This document shows positions 32,912 through 42,295 of a stretch of 64,000 nucleotides of DNA, piece by piece. The notes beneath the pieces were generated by a model. It was not told where the DNA came from and did not search any database. It saw only the letters and a program-made list of their open reading frames with translations. The DNA is from UBA10161 sp038891035. Its GTDB lineage: Archaea; Micrarchaeota; Micrarchaeia; Anstonellales; Anstonellaceae. Location of the stretch: contig JAWAEW010000002.1 in assembly GCA_038891035.1 (NCBI GenBank), positions 1 to 64,000 on the forward strand, written 5' to 3'. Numbering within the stretch: the stretch's first letter is position 1; each line of letters starts with the position of its first letter. The position numbers and the translations under genes were made by a program.

Positions 32912-34171
32912 ATGAGAATGACTGCAAAAGCTACATTAGCTGGGATTGCAATTGCGGCATTAATTTCATTTCCTTCATCAAAATTGAACTCGCAAATAAA
33001 TGAGAATCAGATAAAAAAGAAGTTAGCAGACAAAGTTCTTGTTGAAAATTCTTCAGCTTATACTACAGAAAAATACAAAATCTACAAAGAAGGTGTAAAT
33101 TTCGTACTTTTTCCACCAGATGTAAAAGTTGAAAAAATAGAACTAAAGGAAAGAAAAGATGAAAACAAAATAACTGCCTCCGACAATACAACTGGTGGAA
33201 TGAGAATTATTTATGGGGATGCTTTTTGTCAAGCATTCGTACAAAAGATTATAGAAGATTCTTTAACTGGAGGAGGGGTAGGATGGATTTCGAAAATATA
33301 CCCCCTTGATTCTTTTCCTTCACACAGAAACGGAATAAACCTATTTCCTCAAGGAAGGATCATAAAAAAGACCTATCCAAGAATTCTAATGCCCCCAAAT
33401 ACGGATGGCCACTATATAGCTACTCGGACTTACTATATCGAAAATATCTGGCCTCCATACCATGACAGTGTAAATGCATATTATCAGCAAATAGCATTAA
33501 ACTTGATCTTTCAGCACGGGGATAGGCCAAGTGTTTTCTTCTTTGCAGGAGATAGGGATACTACTAAGAAGGCTACTAAAATGATTATAATAAGTATAAC
33601 GCAATTTGACTCTAATGGTGTTCAGATTGTGCCGCCGGATCCAAGAGTAAGAGGCCCCCCTGTAGCGGCTGCAGAAGTAGTAAGAGATGATCACATAAAT
33701 GGAACGGGAGATTTTCGGGAGATAATAATGGCTATGGGGACACTGACAGATATGCAGATTTTGGCCGATGGTAAAATTCTCGAAGAACAGGAATTTCAAA
33801 TGTTTGGAGGGATGAATGAAGATACTCTCAATTCTTTTTTTGTTCGTCCTCCGATCAAAGCAAAAGAATTCGTGATGGGAGTAGAGGAGAAATTTGAGCT
33901 GGTGAAAGAATATAGGCTTTCACAAAACTATCCAAATCCATTCAATTCACAGACAACAATTGAGTTTTCTTTACTCAGACCAGGACGCGTAGTGATTAGA
34001 GTGTATGATATGATTGGGAGGAGAATAGCAGAGATTGTTAATGAAGAATTAAAAGATGGGACTTATCGCGTCAACTGGAAACCACAAGCAAGTATTTCAA
34101 GTGGTACGTACATCTATGAATTGAGCAGTGATGGCTATATCGACAGGAGAAAAATGATATATATAAAATAA
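32912..34171 (+). CDS. Secreted protein with a type IX secretion (T9SS type A) C-terminal sorting domain
   Basis: A 419-residue protein. The N-terminus (about 1-27) is a signal peptide with a hydrophobic core G-I-A-I-A-A-L-I-S-F. The middle, to about residue 320, was not recognised. The last 90 residues (from about 328) are a clear Por/T9SS type A sorting domain: S-Q-N-Y-P-N-P-F-N-S-Q-T-T-I, then V-Y-D-M-I-G-R-R-I-A, G-T-Y-R-V-N-W, S-S-G-T-Y-I-Y-E-L and a terminal R-R-K-M-I-Y-I-K. T9SS is known from Bacteroidota and relatives, not archaea. The gene is the only + strand gene between 27 and 43 kb. A TATA-like GATTTAAGA lies about 29 nt upstream of the ATG. Transfer from a Bacteroidota/Ignavibacteria-like source is likely; a chimeric assembly must be excluded. 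Confidence 0.88.
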   Translation: MRMTAKATLAGIAIAALISFPSSKLNSQINENQIKKKLADKVLVENSSAYTTEKYKIYKEGVNFVLFPPDVKVEKIELKERKDENKITASDNTTGGMRIIYGDAFCQAFVQKIIEDSLTGGGVGWISKIYPLDSFPSHRNGINLFPQGRIIKKTYPRILMPPNTDGHYIATRTYYIENIWPPYHDSVNAYYQQIALNLIFQHGDRPSVFFFAGDRDTTKKATKMIIISITQFDSNGVQIVPPDPRVRGPPVAAAEVVRDDHINGTGDFREIIMAMGTLTDMQILADGKILEEQEFQMFGGMNEDTLNSFFVRPPIKAKEFVMGVEEKFELVKEYRLSQNYPNPFNSQTTIEFSLLRPGRVVIRVYDMIGRRIAEIVNEELKDGTYRVNWKPQASISSGTYIYELSSDGYIDRRKMIYIK

Positions 34172-34184
34172 ATTTTTTCTTTAT

Positions 34185-37100
34185 TTAGGAGTTCAGTGTT
34201 GTAATGCTAACAGTAAAACCTTGGTTGTACAATGCACGTATTTCATCTTCTGAGAGTGCTCTTTTGAATATTTGGACTTCATCGATTATGCCTTCATAAG
34301 GCTTATTGAGTGAAGGAGAATTTCCTATAATTAGTCTTGGGTAAGTCTGGCCCAGATCTCCTGAAACATCACCAGTTGCATAAAGTACTCCGTTAATGTA
34401 AATAAAGCCGACCCCATCTTTTCTGCTTACTGTGATATGGGTCCACTCGTCTGTGGCTAATTCGATGGGCGATGATATTACTTTATTTGCTGCAATAAAG
34501 TTCAGATAACCATCTGACAACTCAAGGGCGAAGCCAGAATTCTGAATTTGGTTACTTATGATTTGGCTGGAGATTACTGATTTGGGCTTAACCCATAAAG
34601 AAACTGTGAAATCATCTCTGCCCTGGAGCACAGGCGATGGGACCGAAAGATGGGAGAATAGAGATGTGAAGTTGTATGCTCCACCTATTTTACCAAATGG
34701 AGTCCAGTTTGCTGAAACATTTGCATGAAGCAGAAGAGGAGAGTAATCAACCGATATTCCTTCTACTTCTCTATAATCGAATGGCAATGAAAGTAGCGCA
34801 TCAGGAAGCTGCCTTTTTAGGCGAAGCTTGGCATTATAATTTGCAGTAATATTGCTAAATGAAGCGGATGGCTTATAAAAGACATCAAGGTCAAGGCTGC
34901 ACTTGTCTTGATATAAGCCTTTGTAGTGATTTTCGATTTCCCGTTCAGATAGAGCTCTCTTATAGAACCTTATTTCATCAATCAGTCCTCTGAAACCGTT
35001 GCTTCCTGAACTATCAGATGCACCTATAAAGAATGGGGACGATGAGTTTATCCTCAAAAGGCTGAACTGACCTGATGCAACCGATTTATCATCAAGATAG
35101 ATGTTGTATTCGCCTAATCTTCTAACAGAAACTGACACCATATGCCAATTCCCATCTGATAAATCGAGTAGATGACTTATCTGTGAAGACTGGCCACTTC
35201 CATTTGCACTATAAAATGAGATGTTGAGGAAATTAGCAGGATTCAAAAACCAATCAATCCCCTGTGCTGCCCCAAATTCCTGTCCTAGCTGATAAAATAG
35301 CCTTGCAAAGCTTCCTTGGCCGGTATAAGGCCTTATCCATACAGACATAGTAAAATCATTGATCTCTGTAACTGAAACATCGTCTAGATAGACTACTTGG
35401 TTGTTTAGAGGTGTATAAAACCGAAGTTCAATGACTGCATTTTGAAGTGTAGAAAATGGTTGTGTGATCCTTTCAAAAGTAGTGCTTAGCTGCTTTGTGA
35501 TAAATATGTCTGCACCGGGATTCAATGAATTCCACTGCCCGGAAGGCGCCAAGTACATTTGGTTTTGCACATCAACAATTGCATATCTAATCGCATCATT
35601 TTGAAGCTCGCCTCTCGCCCAAAACTCAAGCAAATAATTCCTGTTTCCTTTCAGTGCTGAATAAAGAGCTGAACTGTAAATATACGACGAGGGATCGCTA
35701 GAGTAGATTTTAACTGAAGTCGAGCCTGACTTTACTATGTTGTGCTCTGGCTCAAATATGCCATTTCCTTGCTTTATCCAATTGTTGAAAAGGAAGGATT
35801 GGCTGCCTACACCTGGAGGGATAATGCAGTACTTTACAGATCCGCTTGTTCTTGTTACATTGCACACTGCATTTGGATCACAGCAGGGATGAACATCGTC
35901 ACAGCGAGAATTGGTTGGGAAGCAGGTTGTGCATCGCCCATAATCTTGTATTCCCTCAAAAAAGAAGGGAAGTTTTTTTATCTTGAAAAAGTAGTCGCGA
36001 GAATAGGTTTGCTGCTCTTGTTGTGCAACTGTATTTACAAGGTCACAGAAAAGCCCCTCGCAGCATTGCGTGTCATTAGTGCAGAGGGCACCTTGCTGAC
36101 CGCATGTAGGAAGAGGAGGCGCACATCTGAAGGTTTGTTCCCCGTCAAAAAGACACCTGTTTGAGCAGCATTCTGAGTGATTCCTACAGGTATGGTTGAG
36201 AGGAAGGCAGTCCACACACTTTGAGAAATTAGCAGAGGTGCTCAGTAGATCGCAAAGCCCGGAGCAACATTGACTGTTTTCAGTGCAATTGGTGGTGCTG
36301 TTCGTTTGAATGCAAACTGAGCATATCTTTTGGGATGAGCCTGCGGGTGCTGCACAAATACTGCATGTCTGCGGGCAGTCTGAAGAAATGGTGCAGCTCT
36401 GGTTGCATCCTATTCCGCATCGTGGTTGGCTTTCTTCATCTATAAAGCATCTACCACTGCAACATTCGTTGCTGGTTCCATCTTGGCAAGAGGCAAGTAA
36501 CTGCCCATTTTGAAGGCAACAGATTCCGTTTAAACAGATTGAGGGGGGGCAACAAGGGATTTTGTTGTCTCCTGAACACGGCTGGGAAGCATTTGCGCAA
36601 TTTAGGTTTGTTAATTCAGCTACATTAGTAGGATTAGAACGATCAGACTTGGCAACAAGATTAGGATTGTTTTTGGCTTCTGCTTGTATGTATAATTGAA
36701 CGCTTGTACCATTTTCAAACGTCGAAGTGTTCAATGGTTCTTGCTTACGATACAAAAACAAAATTGGTATTATGTTGCCCGGCCTCTGCGCAACAAAGAC
36801 ATATGAAATATTAATATATGGTGTGCTGTCAGGACAATTTTGTATGCAGTATACGTTGGACCCTCGAATAACAGTTGGTGTGGGTGAAATAATTGGAGTG
36901 GGTGGTTTTTTAGGTTTGCAAACTCCATTCTCGCATCTTAATCCTATCGTTTTATCGCTATCACAGCAATCAGAATCCTTAGTACATTGTTGCCCTCCTT
37001 GTGAGCATGCAGAACACCTTCCATTAATGCAAACTGAATTCGAACAGCAATCAGAATCTCTGAGACAGCCATAAGTCCCACGTGGCCAGCAAGGAACACA

Positions 37101-37943
37101 CTTGCCATCTCTCATCATATAGAACTTAACTGAGCTTGAAGACGGGATTGCAGACCATGGTTGGCGCTCCTCTTCACCTAAAAGGCATTTGCCGGAACAG
37201 CATTCAGAATGATAAGAACAGTTTTGCCCATTAGGAATGCATGAACATATGCCATTTATGCACATGGAACTTATACAGCAATCAGCATCTGAGCTGCAAG
37301 GCCCGTATCCTCTTGGCCAGCATGAAACACATGTACCATTGAGGGGAGTTTCGACGAGCTTTGCAAGCCCAGAAAAAAGATTTTCTGATGATAAAAACGC
37401 CCCACCATCATTGTTGGTGCGTATAAGACATTTGGAAGAGCAGCAATCATTATTTGATTGACAGACTGCACCTTGTCCTTTGCATGTGGATGTGCTATCC
37501 CAGTGACAACCCACTGCTACACATACAGTTTCGTTATAAATGGAAGTGCATGGTAGAGATGGCCCACTGCTTACATCATCACATGGAAATGCTGTAAAAG
37601 CATTAAATCTGCAATACCCTCCTGCAATATTGCATGCACCAGCCGGATTGTGACTTTTAGAGGCACAGTCGGCTTCATTTAGAGAAGAACAGAGAGTTGG
37701 AGCTGTACCGCTTGCACATGTACAATTGTTTGTCACTAGCTCATATCTCAGATTGCAATATCCTCGCAATTCAAATTCGTAGCAAACCGAGGGATAATCG
37801 ATCGGACCGCATCCGTCGGATGTACACCATGGGTGATTTAGGGAAGTACAGCTTACGTTAGGAGAATTTTGGTTTTGCGGCACGCAGCCAGCAAAAATGG
37901 CTGAAGAAAGCAATCCAAACAGCAACAAAGACAACATTCTCAT
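34185..37943 (-). CDS. Giant cysteine-rich lipoprotein adhesin with two LamG domains
   Basis: A 1252-residue surface protein. It has a signal peptide with a lipobox (A-I-F-A-G-C, lipidated Cys 20). About residues 25-720 are extremely Cys-rich, with about eleven knottin-like D/E-C-C units such as H-S-E-C-C-S-G-K-C-L and S-D-C-C-S-N-S-V-C-I-N-G. A carbohydrate-binding-like module (about 735-860) and two LamG/concanavalin-like domains (about 865-1035 and 1085-1240) follow, with S-V-W-I-R-P, L-D-D-K-S-V-A and R-A-L-S-E-R/D-E-I motifs. It should bind glycans or other cells. It is the last gene of the pilin operon, 29 nt after its neighbour, with a GAGGAA ribosome site. Confidence 0.85.
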   Translation of the reverse strand: MRMLSLLLFGLLSSAIFAGCVPQNQNSPNVSCTSLNHPWCTSDGCGPIDYPSVCYEFELRGYCNLRYELVTNNCTCASGTAPTLCSSLNEADCASKSHNPAGACNIAGGYCRFNAFTAFPCDDVSSGPSLPCTSIYNETVCVAVGCHWDSTSTCKGQGAVCQSNNDCCSSKCLIRTNNDGGAFLSSENLFSGLAKLVETPLNGTCVSCWPRGYGPCSSDADCCISSMCINGICSCIPNGQNCSYHSECCSGKCLLGEEERQPWSAIPSSSSVKFYMMRDGKCVPCWPRGTYGCLRDSDCCSNSVCINGRCSACSQGGQQCTKDSDCCDSDKTIGLRCENGVCKPKKPPTPIISPTPTVIRGSNVYCIQNCPDSTPYINISYVFVAQRPGNIIPILFLYRKQEPLNTSTFENGTSVQLYIQAEAKNNPNLVAKSDRSNPTNVAELTNLNCANASQPCSGDNKIPCCPPSICLNGICCLQNGQLLASCQDGTSNECCSGRCFIDEESQPRCGIGCNQSCTISSDCPQTCSICAAPAGSSQKICSVCIQTNSTTNCTENSQCCSGLCDLLSTSANFSKCVDCLPLNHTCRNHSECCSNRCLFDGEQTFRCAPPLPTCGQQGALCTNDTQCCEGLFCDLVNTVAQQEQQTYSRDYFFKIKKLPFFFEGIQDYGRCTTCFPTNSRCDDVHPCCDPNAVCNVTRTSGSVKYCIIPPGVGSQSFLFNNWIKQGNGIFEPEHNIVKSGSTSVKIYSSDPSSYIYSSALYSALKGNRNYLLEFWARGELQNDAIRYAIVDVQNQMYLAPSGQWNSLNPGADIFITKQLSTTFERITQPFSTLQNAVIELRFYTPLNNQVVYLDDVSVTEINDFTMSVWIRPYTGQGSFARLFYQLGQEFGAAQGIDWFLNPANFLNISFYSANGSGQSSQISHLLDLSDGNWHMVSVSVRRLGEYNIYLDDKSVASGQFSLLRINSSSPFFIGASDSSGSNGFRGLIDEIRFYKRALSEREIENHYKGLYQDKCSLDLDVFYKPSASFSNITANYNAKLRLKRQLPDALLSLPFDYREVEGISVDYSPLLLHANVSANWTPFGKIGGAYNFTSLFSHLSVPSPVLQGRDDFTVSLWVKPKSVISSQIISNQIQNSGFALELSDGYLNFIAANKVISSPIELATDEWTHITVSRKDGVGFIYINGVLYATGDVSGDLGQTYPRLIIGNSPSLNKPYEGIIDEVQIFKRALSEDEIRALYNQGFTVSITTLNS

Positions 37944-37972
37944 ATAGATTCCTCTATAAAACTTCCCTTTAT

Positions 37973-39466
37973 CTATCCGCTAGAGCCACCCACACTATAA
38001 TATTGTTCAAACCCGCCGTTTAATCCTGAAGATTGCTTAAGTGAAACGGCATCATAAATCACGTCGCCGCTTTCTGCTGCAAAAAACTTCAAAGTAACTT
38101 CAGATGATCCAAGTGGAAGCAGGAATTCTTTAGTGATTCGGATAAAGTCAGAGTTGACACCTGTCTCGAATAGATGTTCTGATGAATCCCAACTTCCGTC
38201 TGCTTGAAGGTATTTTCCCTTGCTTCTGTCAAAGATAGAGTATTTGCCGTTTTGGCCTTGCGAAAGAAACTGGAGTGTATAAAATGAGTTTTCGGATAAG
38301 TAAACATTTTGATAGATATAAAAATCAACACTTGCATAGCCTTGTGGATTGGAGATCTCTGCTGCCCAATTGTTTTGTATCAAAGCAGGGCCGATGTAAA
38401 CATCTTCTGGGTAGTTGTTTTCAACCACCCATGAAGGCCAAATGTTTGGAGGAATTCCATTTCTATCTTCAAAATCTCCGTTTGAAACAAGCTCTGAGCC
38501 TTGCGGAAAGATTATTTCTGTTTCGGTGAGTGAGAAGTTATTTCGGTACATGTATTGATTTCCTGTAAATTCCATGCAGCCTTGGCTTTTGCAGGAAAGT
38601 TTGAAGAGGGGCGTGTTCTGTCCGCCTCCTACTGTAAAATCAAGGCCATAAAGAGAATAATCACGTACTTTCATATTTGAAGCAGGCGAATCAAGCGGAA
38701 GTACAAGAGCTCCAGATGGGCTTTTCGTATAAGATATGGAAGTATAATTTCTTGAAAGCAATCCTGAGAAATTAGAAACAAACAGAAGAATTGTGCCATC
38801 AGGATATGAAATTTGCAAGGTTGCAATATGGTTTGACACCGGTGTATTGGTGAATCTTGTTTTTGTGCCGATATTATCTACATATTTGAGATTATAATAG
38901 AGGTTGTCAGAACCTGCCTGACCACCAGAAACAGAAAAGGCACCGATGTTGGTTGCACTTTTTGAGCAGTTTACGGTGGCGTATATTGAGATGGGCTGCC
39001 AACCCAGAGGATGGTAATAAATTATCACATCGTTTGGGCCATCGTTGCTATAAAACAGACCTCCTGACTCTGAAATATTCATAATAAATGCATTGCTTCC
39101 GTTTATCCAAGAAACCAAAATAGCTTCAACTCCGCTATTTCTCAGATTTTCAGGTAAGGTGGCTGCATACTCATAGAGATTTGCAATTGGATGGCCTTCT
39201 TTTTTGAATGGGAGGGTAGATGAAACTGTTAAATGTATAGAAGATTGGGTTTTTCTAATATCTGCCTTTGTCCCAAGTACAGCAGCAAGGTCAGAAGATA
39301 CTTGTTCTTCTATCCTTGCAATTTCAGATGGCAAGAGTTCAGTAAATGCGGTTCTTTGGCTTTTTCGCCACTCCTGCGAAAATAGAGCCATTCCGATAAG
39401 CGTAATTGACAGAATTAGTATTGATATGGTAAAAGTGAAACCTTTCGGAAGCTTTCTTTTGGTCAT
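37973..39466 (-). CDS. Pilin-like anchored surface protein with a carbohydrate-binding-like module
   Basis: A 497-residue protein. A basic start (M-T-K-R-K-L-P-K-G) precedes one hydrophobic helix (about 10-29), as in type IV pilin-like or signal-anchored proteins, then a long extracellular region. About residues 330-480 form a CBM-like module (N-G-D-F-E ... Y-T-L-Q-F-L-S-Q-G ... D-A-V-S-L-K-Q) that matches the one in the giant adhesin next door. The protein ends soon after a second N-G-G-F-E, the first residues of another such module, so its C-terminus looks truncated. A TATA-like TTAATAAATTT near 39500 and a GAGGTT site support the start. Confidence 0.7.
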   Translation of the reverse strand: MTKRKLPKGFTFTISILILSITLIGMALFSQEWRKSQRTAFTELLPSEIARIEEQVSSDLAAVLGTKADIRKTQSSIHLTVSSTLPFKKEGHPIANLYEYAATLPENLRNSGVEAILVSWINGSNAFIMNISESGGLFYSNDGPNDVIIYYHPLGWQPISIYATVNCSKSATNIGAFSVSGGQAGSDNLYYNLKYVDNIGTKTRFTNTPVSNHIATLQISYPDGTILLFVSNFSGLLSRNYTSISYTKSPSGALVLPLDSPASNMKVRDYSLYGLDFTVGGGQNTPLFKLSCKSQGCMEFTGNQYMYRNNFSLTETEIIFPQGSELVSNGDFEDRNGIPPNIWPSWVVENNYPEDVYIGPALIQNNWAAEISNPQGYASVDFYIYQNVYLSENSFYTLQFLSQGQNGKYSIFDRSKGKYLQADGSWDSSEHLFETGVNSDFIRITKEFLLPLGSSEVTLKFFAAESGDVIYDAVSLKQSSGLNGGFEQYYSVGGSSG

Positions 39467-39524
39467 TGAACCTCAACCCTTAAGATCGCAAAAAAAGCTT
39501 AATAAATTTCCTATGAATGCCATT

Positions 39525-40553
39525 TTATTTTCCACGATACCAGCCACGAATGATAACAAAACCATAATCATTTTGAAGCTGATTGGTATTTTTTGCAAAT
39601 GGGACAGTTAGAGATTGGATCTCTCCACCTCCATACAGGCATCCAGGTCTGTTGACCATGTATAAAATATTTTCAGGATTGCTGTAAAGAAGCTGCACTT
39701 CTTGATGAGAAAGAACACGGTCGTAAAGGCGCACTTCATCCAAAATGCTGTCGCTGTTGAATCCTATTTGGAGAGGGTTGTTATTACTATTTGGTGCCAT
39801 GGCAAAATCATCAGTGTCTGCCGCAGTTCCATCTACATAAAGAGTAGCCACTCCTTCTATATCAAAAGTTGCAACGATGTGATGCCAGTTGCCATCAGCA
39901 ATATATGGTCCCTCCAACCATGATTCATCAGATGAAAATATGTGGAAAAAGACGTTTCCTTCTTCAGTAATGCCAACAGAATATTTTTCCTCAAATGAAA
40001 ATAATAATTGTTGATTGCCAATATTTTGACTTTTAACCCATAGAGAGACTGAAAAACTTTCTTGCTCAAAAAGAGGAGAAAACTGAACTGTTCCGTATGT
40101 TGTAGAAGAGAAATGAATGGCCCCGCCCGCTTTCCCATTTTGGACAAATATAGGGGATCCGATTAAAATCCCAAAAAGTCTGTTTGGAGTGGAGTCATAG
40201 ATGATCGAACCTGCCACTTCATCAAGCTTCCAATATCCTACAAGACCATCCGCAAGCTGATTGCTAAAACCAACCACCTCTATGCAAATTGAAGGAGAAG
40301 TCGCACTTAACACCTCTCTTATGGAAGCCGTGGTCTGTGTTAGGTCTTGTGGAGGAGAGAGTAGGCCCTTTTTTGAAAGCACTGTTGCAACATCTTGTAA
40401 GTAAGTTCTCAAAAGCTGGGTTTTAAAGTCTGAATCTTGAGTGTTGCCATAGAAAGTAAAGGCAATAAAGGTGGCCAGTATAATCATGAATATTGAGATT
40501 GCTGCATCAAGACTGAGGAATACTCCCCTTAGCCTCGAGTTAGAGATTTTCAT
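39525..40553 (-). CDS. Pilin-like protein with a LamG domain
   Basis: From the ATG at 40553 the protein is 342 residues. A short basic segment and a hydrophobic helix (about 10-32, F-L-S-L-D-A-A-I-S-I-F-M-I-I-L-A) look like a class III/pilin anchor. About residues 80-290 form a LamG/concanavalin-like domain (L-V-G-Y-W-K-L-D-E, S-V-S-L-W-V-K, N-W-H-H-I-V-A-T, L-D-E-V-R-L-Y-D). This is a natural tip or minor pilin combining a pilus anchor with a lectin fold. The ATG at 40553 overlaps the preceding stop as ATGA. The ATG at 40565 would add 4 residues. Confidence 0.75.
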   Translation of the reverse strand: MKISNSRLRGVFLSLDAAISIFMIILATFIAFTFYGNTQDSDFKTQLLRTYLQDVATVLSKKGLLSPPQDLTQTTASIREVLSATSPSICIEVVGFSNQLADGLVGYWKLDEVAGSIIYDSTPNRLFGILIGSPIFVQNGKAGGAIHFSSTTYGTVQFSPLFEQESFSVSLWVKSQNIGNQQLLFSFEEKYSVGITEEGNVFFHIFSSDESWLEGPYIADGNWHHIVATFDIEGVATLYVDGTAADTDDFAMAPNSNNNPLQIGFNSDSILDEVRLYDRVLSHQEVQLLYSNPENILYMVNRPGCLYGGGEIQSLTVPFAKNTNQLQNDYGFVIIRGWYRGK

Positions 40554-41071
40554 TTTTTCTTCCATATCTGAACCCGAACTCTGACAATCTTATCATCCAA
40601 AATTGCAAGCCTTTCAGCACTGGATATCTTGGAATTAGTATAATCAGGTTCTAACCCGAAAGAATAAAGCAAGCTGCCCGAATCTGCATCGATTACACTC
40701 AGATAAATATCGAATGGCCCTGCACCCATCTTTTCCTTTACCAAATCATAATATCCGTTCATGGGCGACAGTGCGGAAAGTTTAGATGGCGAAAGAACAT
40801 TTCGTGATGAAGCAAAACCGAAAGCATTGGCTTTGAGAAAATCGTCATTTTCCCAATCAGAAGGAACTCCCGAAGAAAGCACAAACATATCTGATATCCC
40901 TACCAAAATAGTTTGCATATCATGCATCGATTGCTCTTCATAATATGAATTTGAAACTAAATTCCATGAAAAAAGAAAAATTGCAAGAGCTGCAACAAAT
41001 ATTGCAGACGATATTACAAGCTCTGTAGAAAGCATTTGGCCAAGTGTTGAAGAAAATTTGGATTTACCCAT
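40550..41071 (-). CDS. Class III signal-peptide pilin-like protein
   Basis: A 173-residue protein with an N-terminal basic segment, L-G-Q-M-L-S-T-E-L-V and a hydrophobic helix (about 15-38). The G-Q junction with a nearby glutamate is the class III prepilin cleavage pattern. The remainder looks like a small soluble head (I-Y-L-S-V-I-D-A-D-S-G-S-L-L-Y-S-F-G, then V-R-V-Q-I-W-K-K-K). It lies 5 nt after the previous pilin gene and overlaps the next by 4 nt, so its translation is coupled to the LamG pilin. Confidence 0.72.
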   Translation of the reverse strand: MGKSKFSSTLGQMLSTELVISSAIFVAALAIFLFSWNLVSNSYYEEQSMHDMQTILVGISDMFVLSSGVPSDWENDDFLKANAFGFASSRNVLSPSKLSALSPMNGYYDLVKEKMGAGPFDIYLSVIDADSGSLLYSFGLEPDYTNSKISSAERLAILDDKIVRVRVQIWKKK

Positions 41072-41076
41072 ACTGC

Positions 41077-41469
41077 TTACGCCTCGTATATGTAAATGAC
41101 ATTATCCCTATTTTCTATTATTATTTGGGTGTTGAGTGGAACAGAAGAGGACTGAGTCATGTTTGTAGTCAGTGGAACGGAATAAAGGCCATTTGCTGAA
41201 TATCGAACAGTTACAAATTGTCCTTTAACCGAAATATCAACTATATTTTCACTCGCTGTAGTTGAAAGGAAAATCTTTGTAGAATTTCCTCCGGCCGCAG
41301 CGCGGTTTATCGCAAGCGCCAATTTGTTTGCCACTGACCCAGCCTCGAGCAATTGCTTTTGTCTTTCCCATAAGGCCTGCAGATTCTGGTTTGCAATATA
41401 GATAATAAAAAGGATAAACGCCATTACTGCTGCAATCACAACCAATTCAACTGAAAGCTGTCCTTTCAT
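41077..41469 (-). CDS. Class III signal-peptide pilin, short
   Basis: A 130-residue protein that starts M-K-G-Q-L-S-V-E-L, an almost perfect archaeal class III prepilin motif: cleavage between G3 and Q4, glutamate at +5. A 20-residue hydrophobic helix follows. The head (about 60-130) is rich in N, S and T and probably all-beta. Its size and signal make it a candidate major pilin. It is 4 nt after the preceding gene and has an AGGTTGA site. Confidence 0.78.
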   Translation of the reverse strand: MKGQLSVELVVIAAVMAFILFIIYIANQNLQALWERQKQLLEAGSVANKLALAINRAAAGGNSTKIFLSTTASENIVDISVKGQFVTVRYSANGLYSVPLTTNMTQSSSVPLNTQIIIENRDNVIYIYEA

Positions 41470-41473
41470 ATTT

Positions 41474-42259
41474 TCAACCTATTTCAAAGCTTACAGGAAC
41501 AATAAAAAACTCCTCCCTGCATTCTTGCACGCATGATGGATGGCGTAGTGAAGTATTTATTAATAGATTCCAATTATAGACGCCTCCCGCATCAACTGAA
41601 GGTTGGAAGATGATACTAACGATTGCTCTGCTTCCAGCAGTTTGAAAAGATGAAGGAAAAATTGCAAGAGGAACTTTTTGATATTCATTGAAAGCTTGGA
41701 TATTAATCTCCAAGTTATCAGAAGATGAAGGGATTATTTCCAGCGAAGCTGAAGAAGGTTGCCCTTTTTTGCCTTTATGATAAATTATGGAAGGCTGGAT
41801 TTCAACCAGGCTTGCCCCAATAGATACATAAGAACCAAAGGAAATAACTTTGATTTGATAAGTTCCAGGCGAAGAAGGGAATACTCCAGAAAGAGGTGCT
41901 AGAGTGCTTGCAGAATAGTCTGAGCCAGCTACATGAAGGTTGATAATATTGTTTGAAAGCACCGAAAAATCTAGCGGTTTTCCAATATAGCTTTTTTTGA
42001 GAGAAAGATTCGCAGAAGGAGGGATTGTAATACTGACAATTTTAGTAGCTCCTTTTCCTTCTGCGTAAACACTATCTGCCGCATTGGCAAGTGTTTGCAC
42101 TGTCTCTTTTGCCAACTTGGCATCTTTCTGGACGCTAACATCAAACAAAAGATTCGAAGATAGGACCGTAAAAGTCAAAAGAATGAGAAGAAGAATGCCA
42201 AGAACCGAGATCAGCTCTGCAGACGCTTGGGCAGAGAGGACTTGGAAAAATCTATGCAT
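41474..42259 (-). CDS. Class III signal-peptide pilin-like protein, paralogue B
   Basis: A 261-residue protein with S-A-Q-A-S-A-E-L-I followed by a hydrophobic helix (about 16-36), then a beta-rich head. It is a tandem paralogue of the next gene upstream: both have A-N/A-A-A-D-S/T-V-Y-A-x-G-x-G-A, I-P/L-P-P, Y-I-G-K-P and S-G-x-F-P-x-x-x-G motifs at matching positions. It may be a minor pilin or filament base. A TATA-like ATTTAAAATAAAATC centred about 24-26 nt before the ATG suggests a second promoter inside the pilin operon. Confidence 0.75.
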   Translation of the reverse strand: MHRFFQVLSAQASAELISVLGILLLILLTFTVLSSNLLFDVSVQKDAKLAKETVQTLANAADSVYAEGKGATKIVSITIPPSANLSLKKSYIGKPLDFSVLSNNIINLHVAGSDYSASTLAPLSGVFPSSPGTYQIKVISFGSYVSIGASLVEIQPSIIYHKGKKGQPSSASLEIIPSSSDNLEINIQAFNEYQKVPLAIFPSSFQTAGSRAIVSIIFQPSVDAGGVYNWNLLINTSLRHPSCVQECREEFFIVPVSFEIG

Positions 42260-42274
42260 AGAGTAAGAATACAG

Positions 42275-42288
42275 ATTTTATTTTAAAT
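42275..42288 (-). promoter_or_regulatory. Internal TATA box before pilin paralogue B
   Basis: On the minus strand ATTTAAAATAAAAT is centred 24-26 nt before the ATG at 42259, in the 36-bp gap between the two paralogous pilin genes. It would give a leaderless transcript. Confidence 0.45.
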
Positions 42289-42295
42289 TCTTTCA

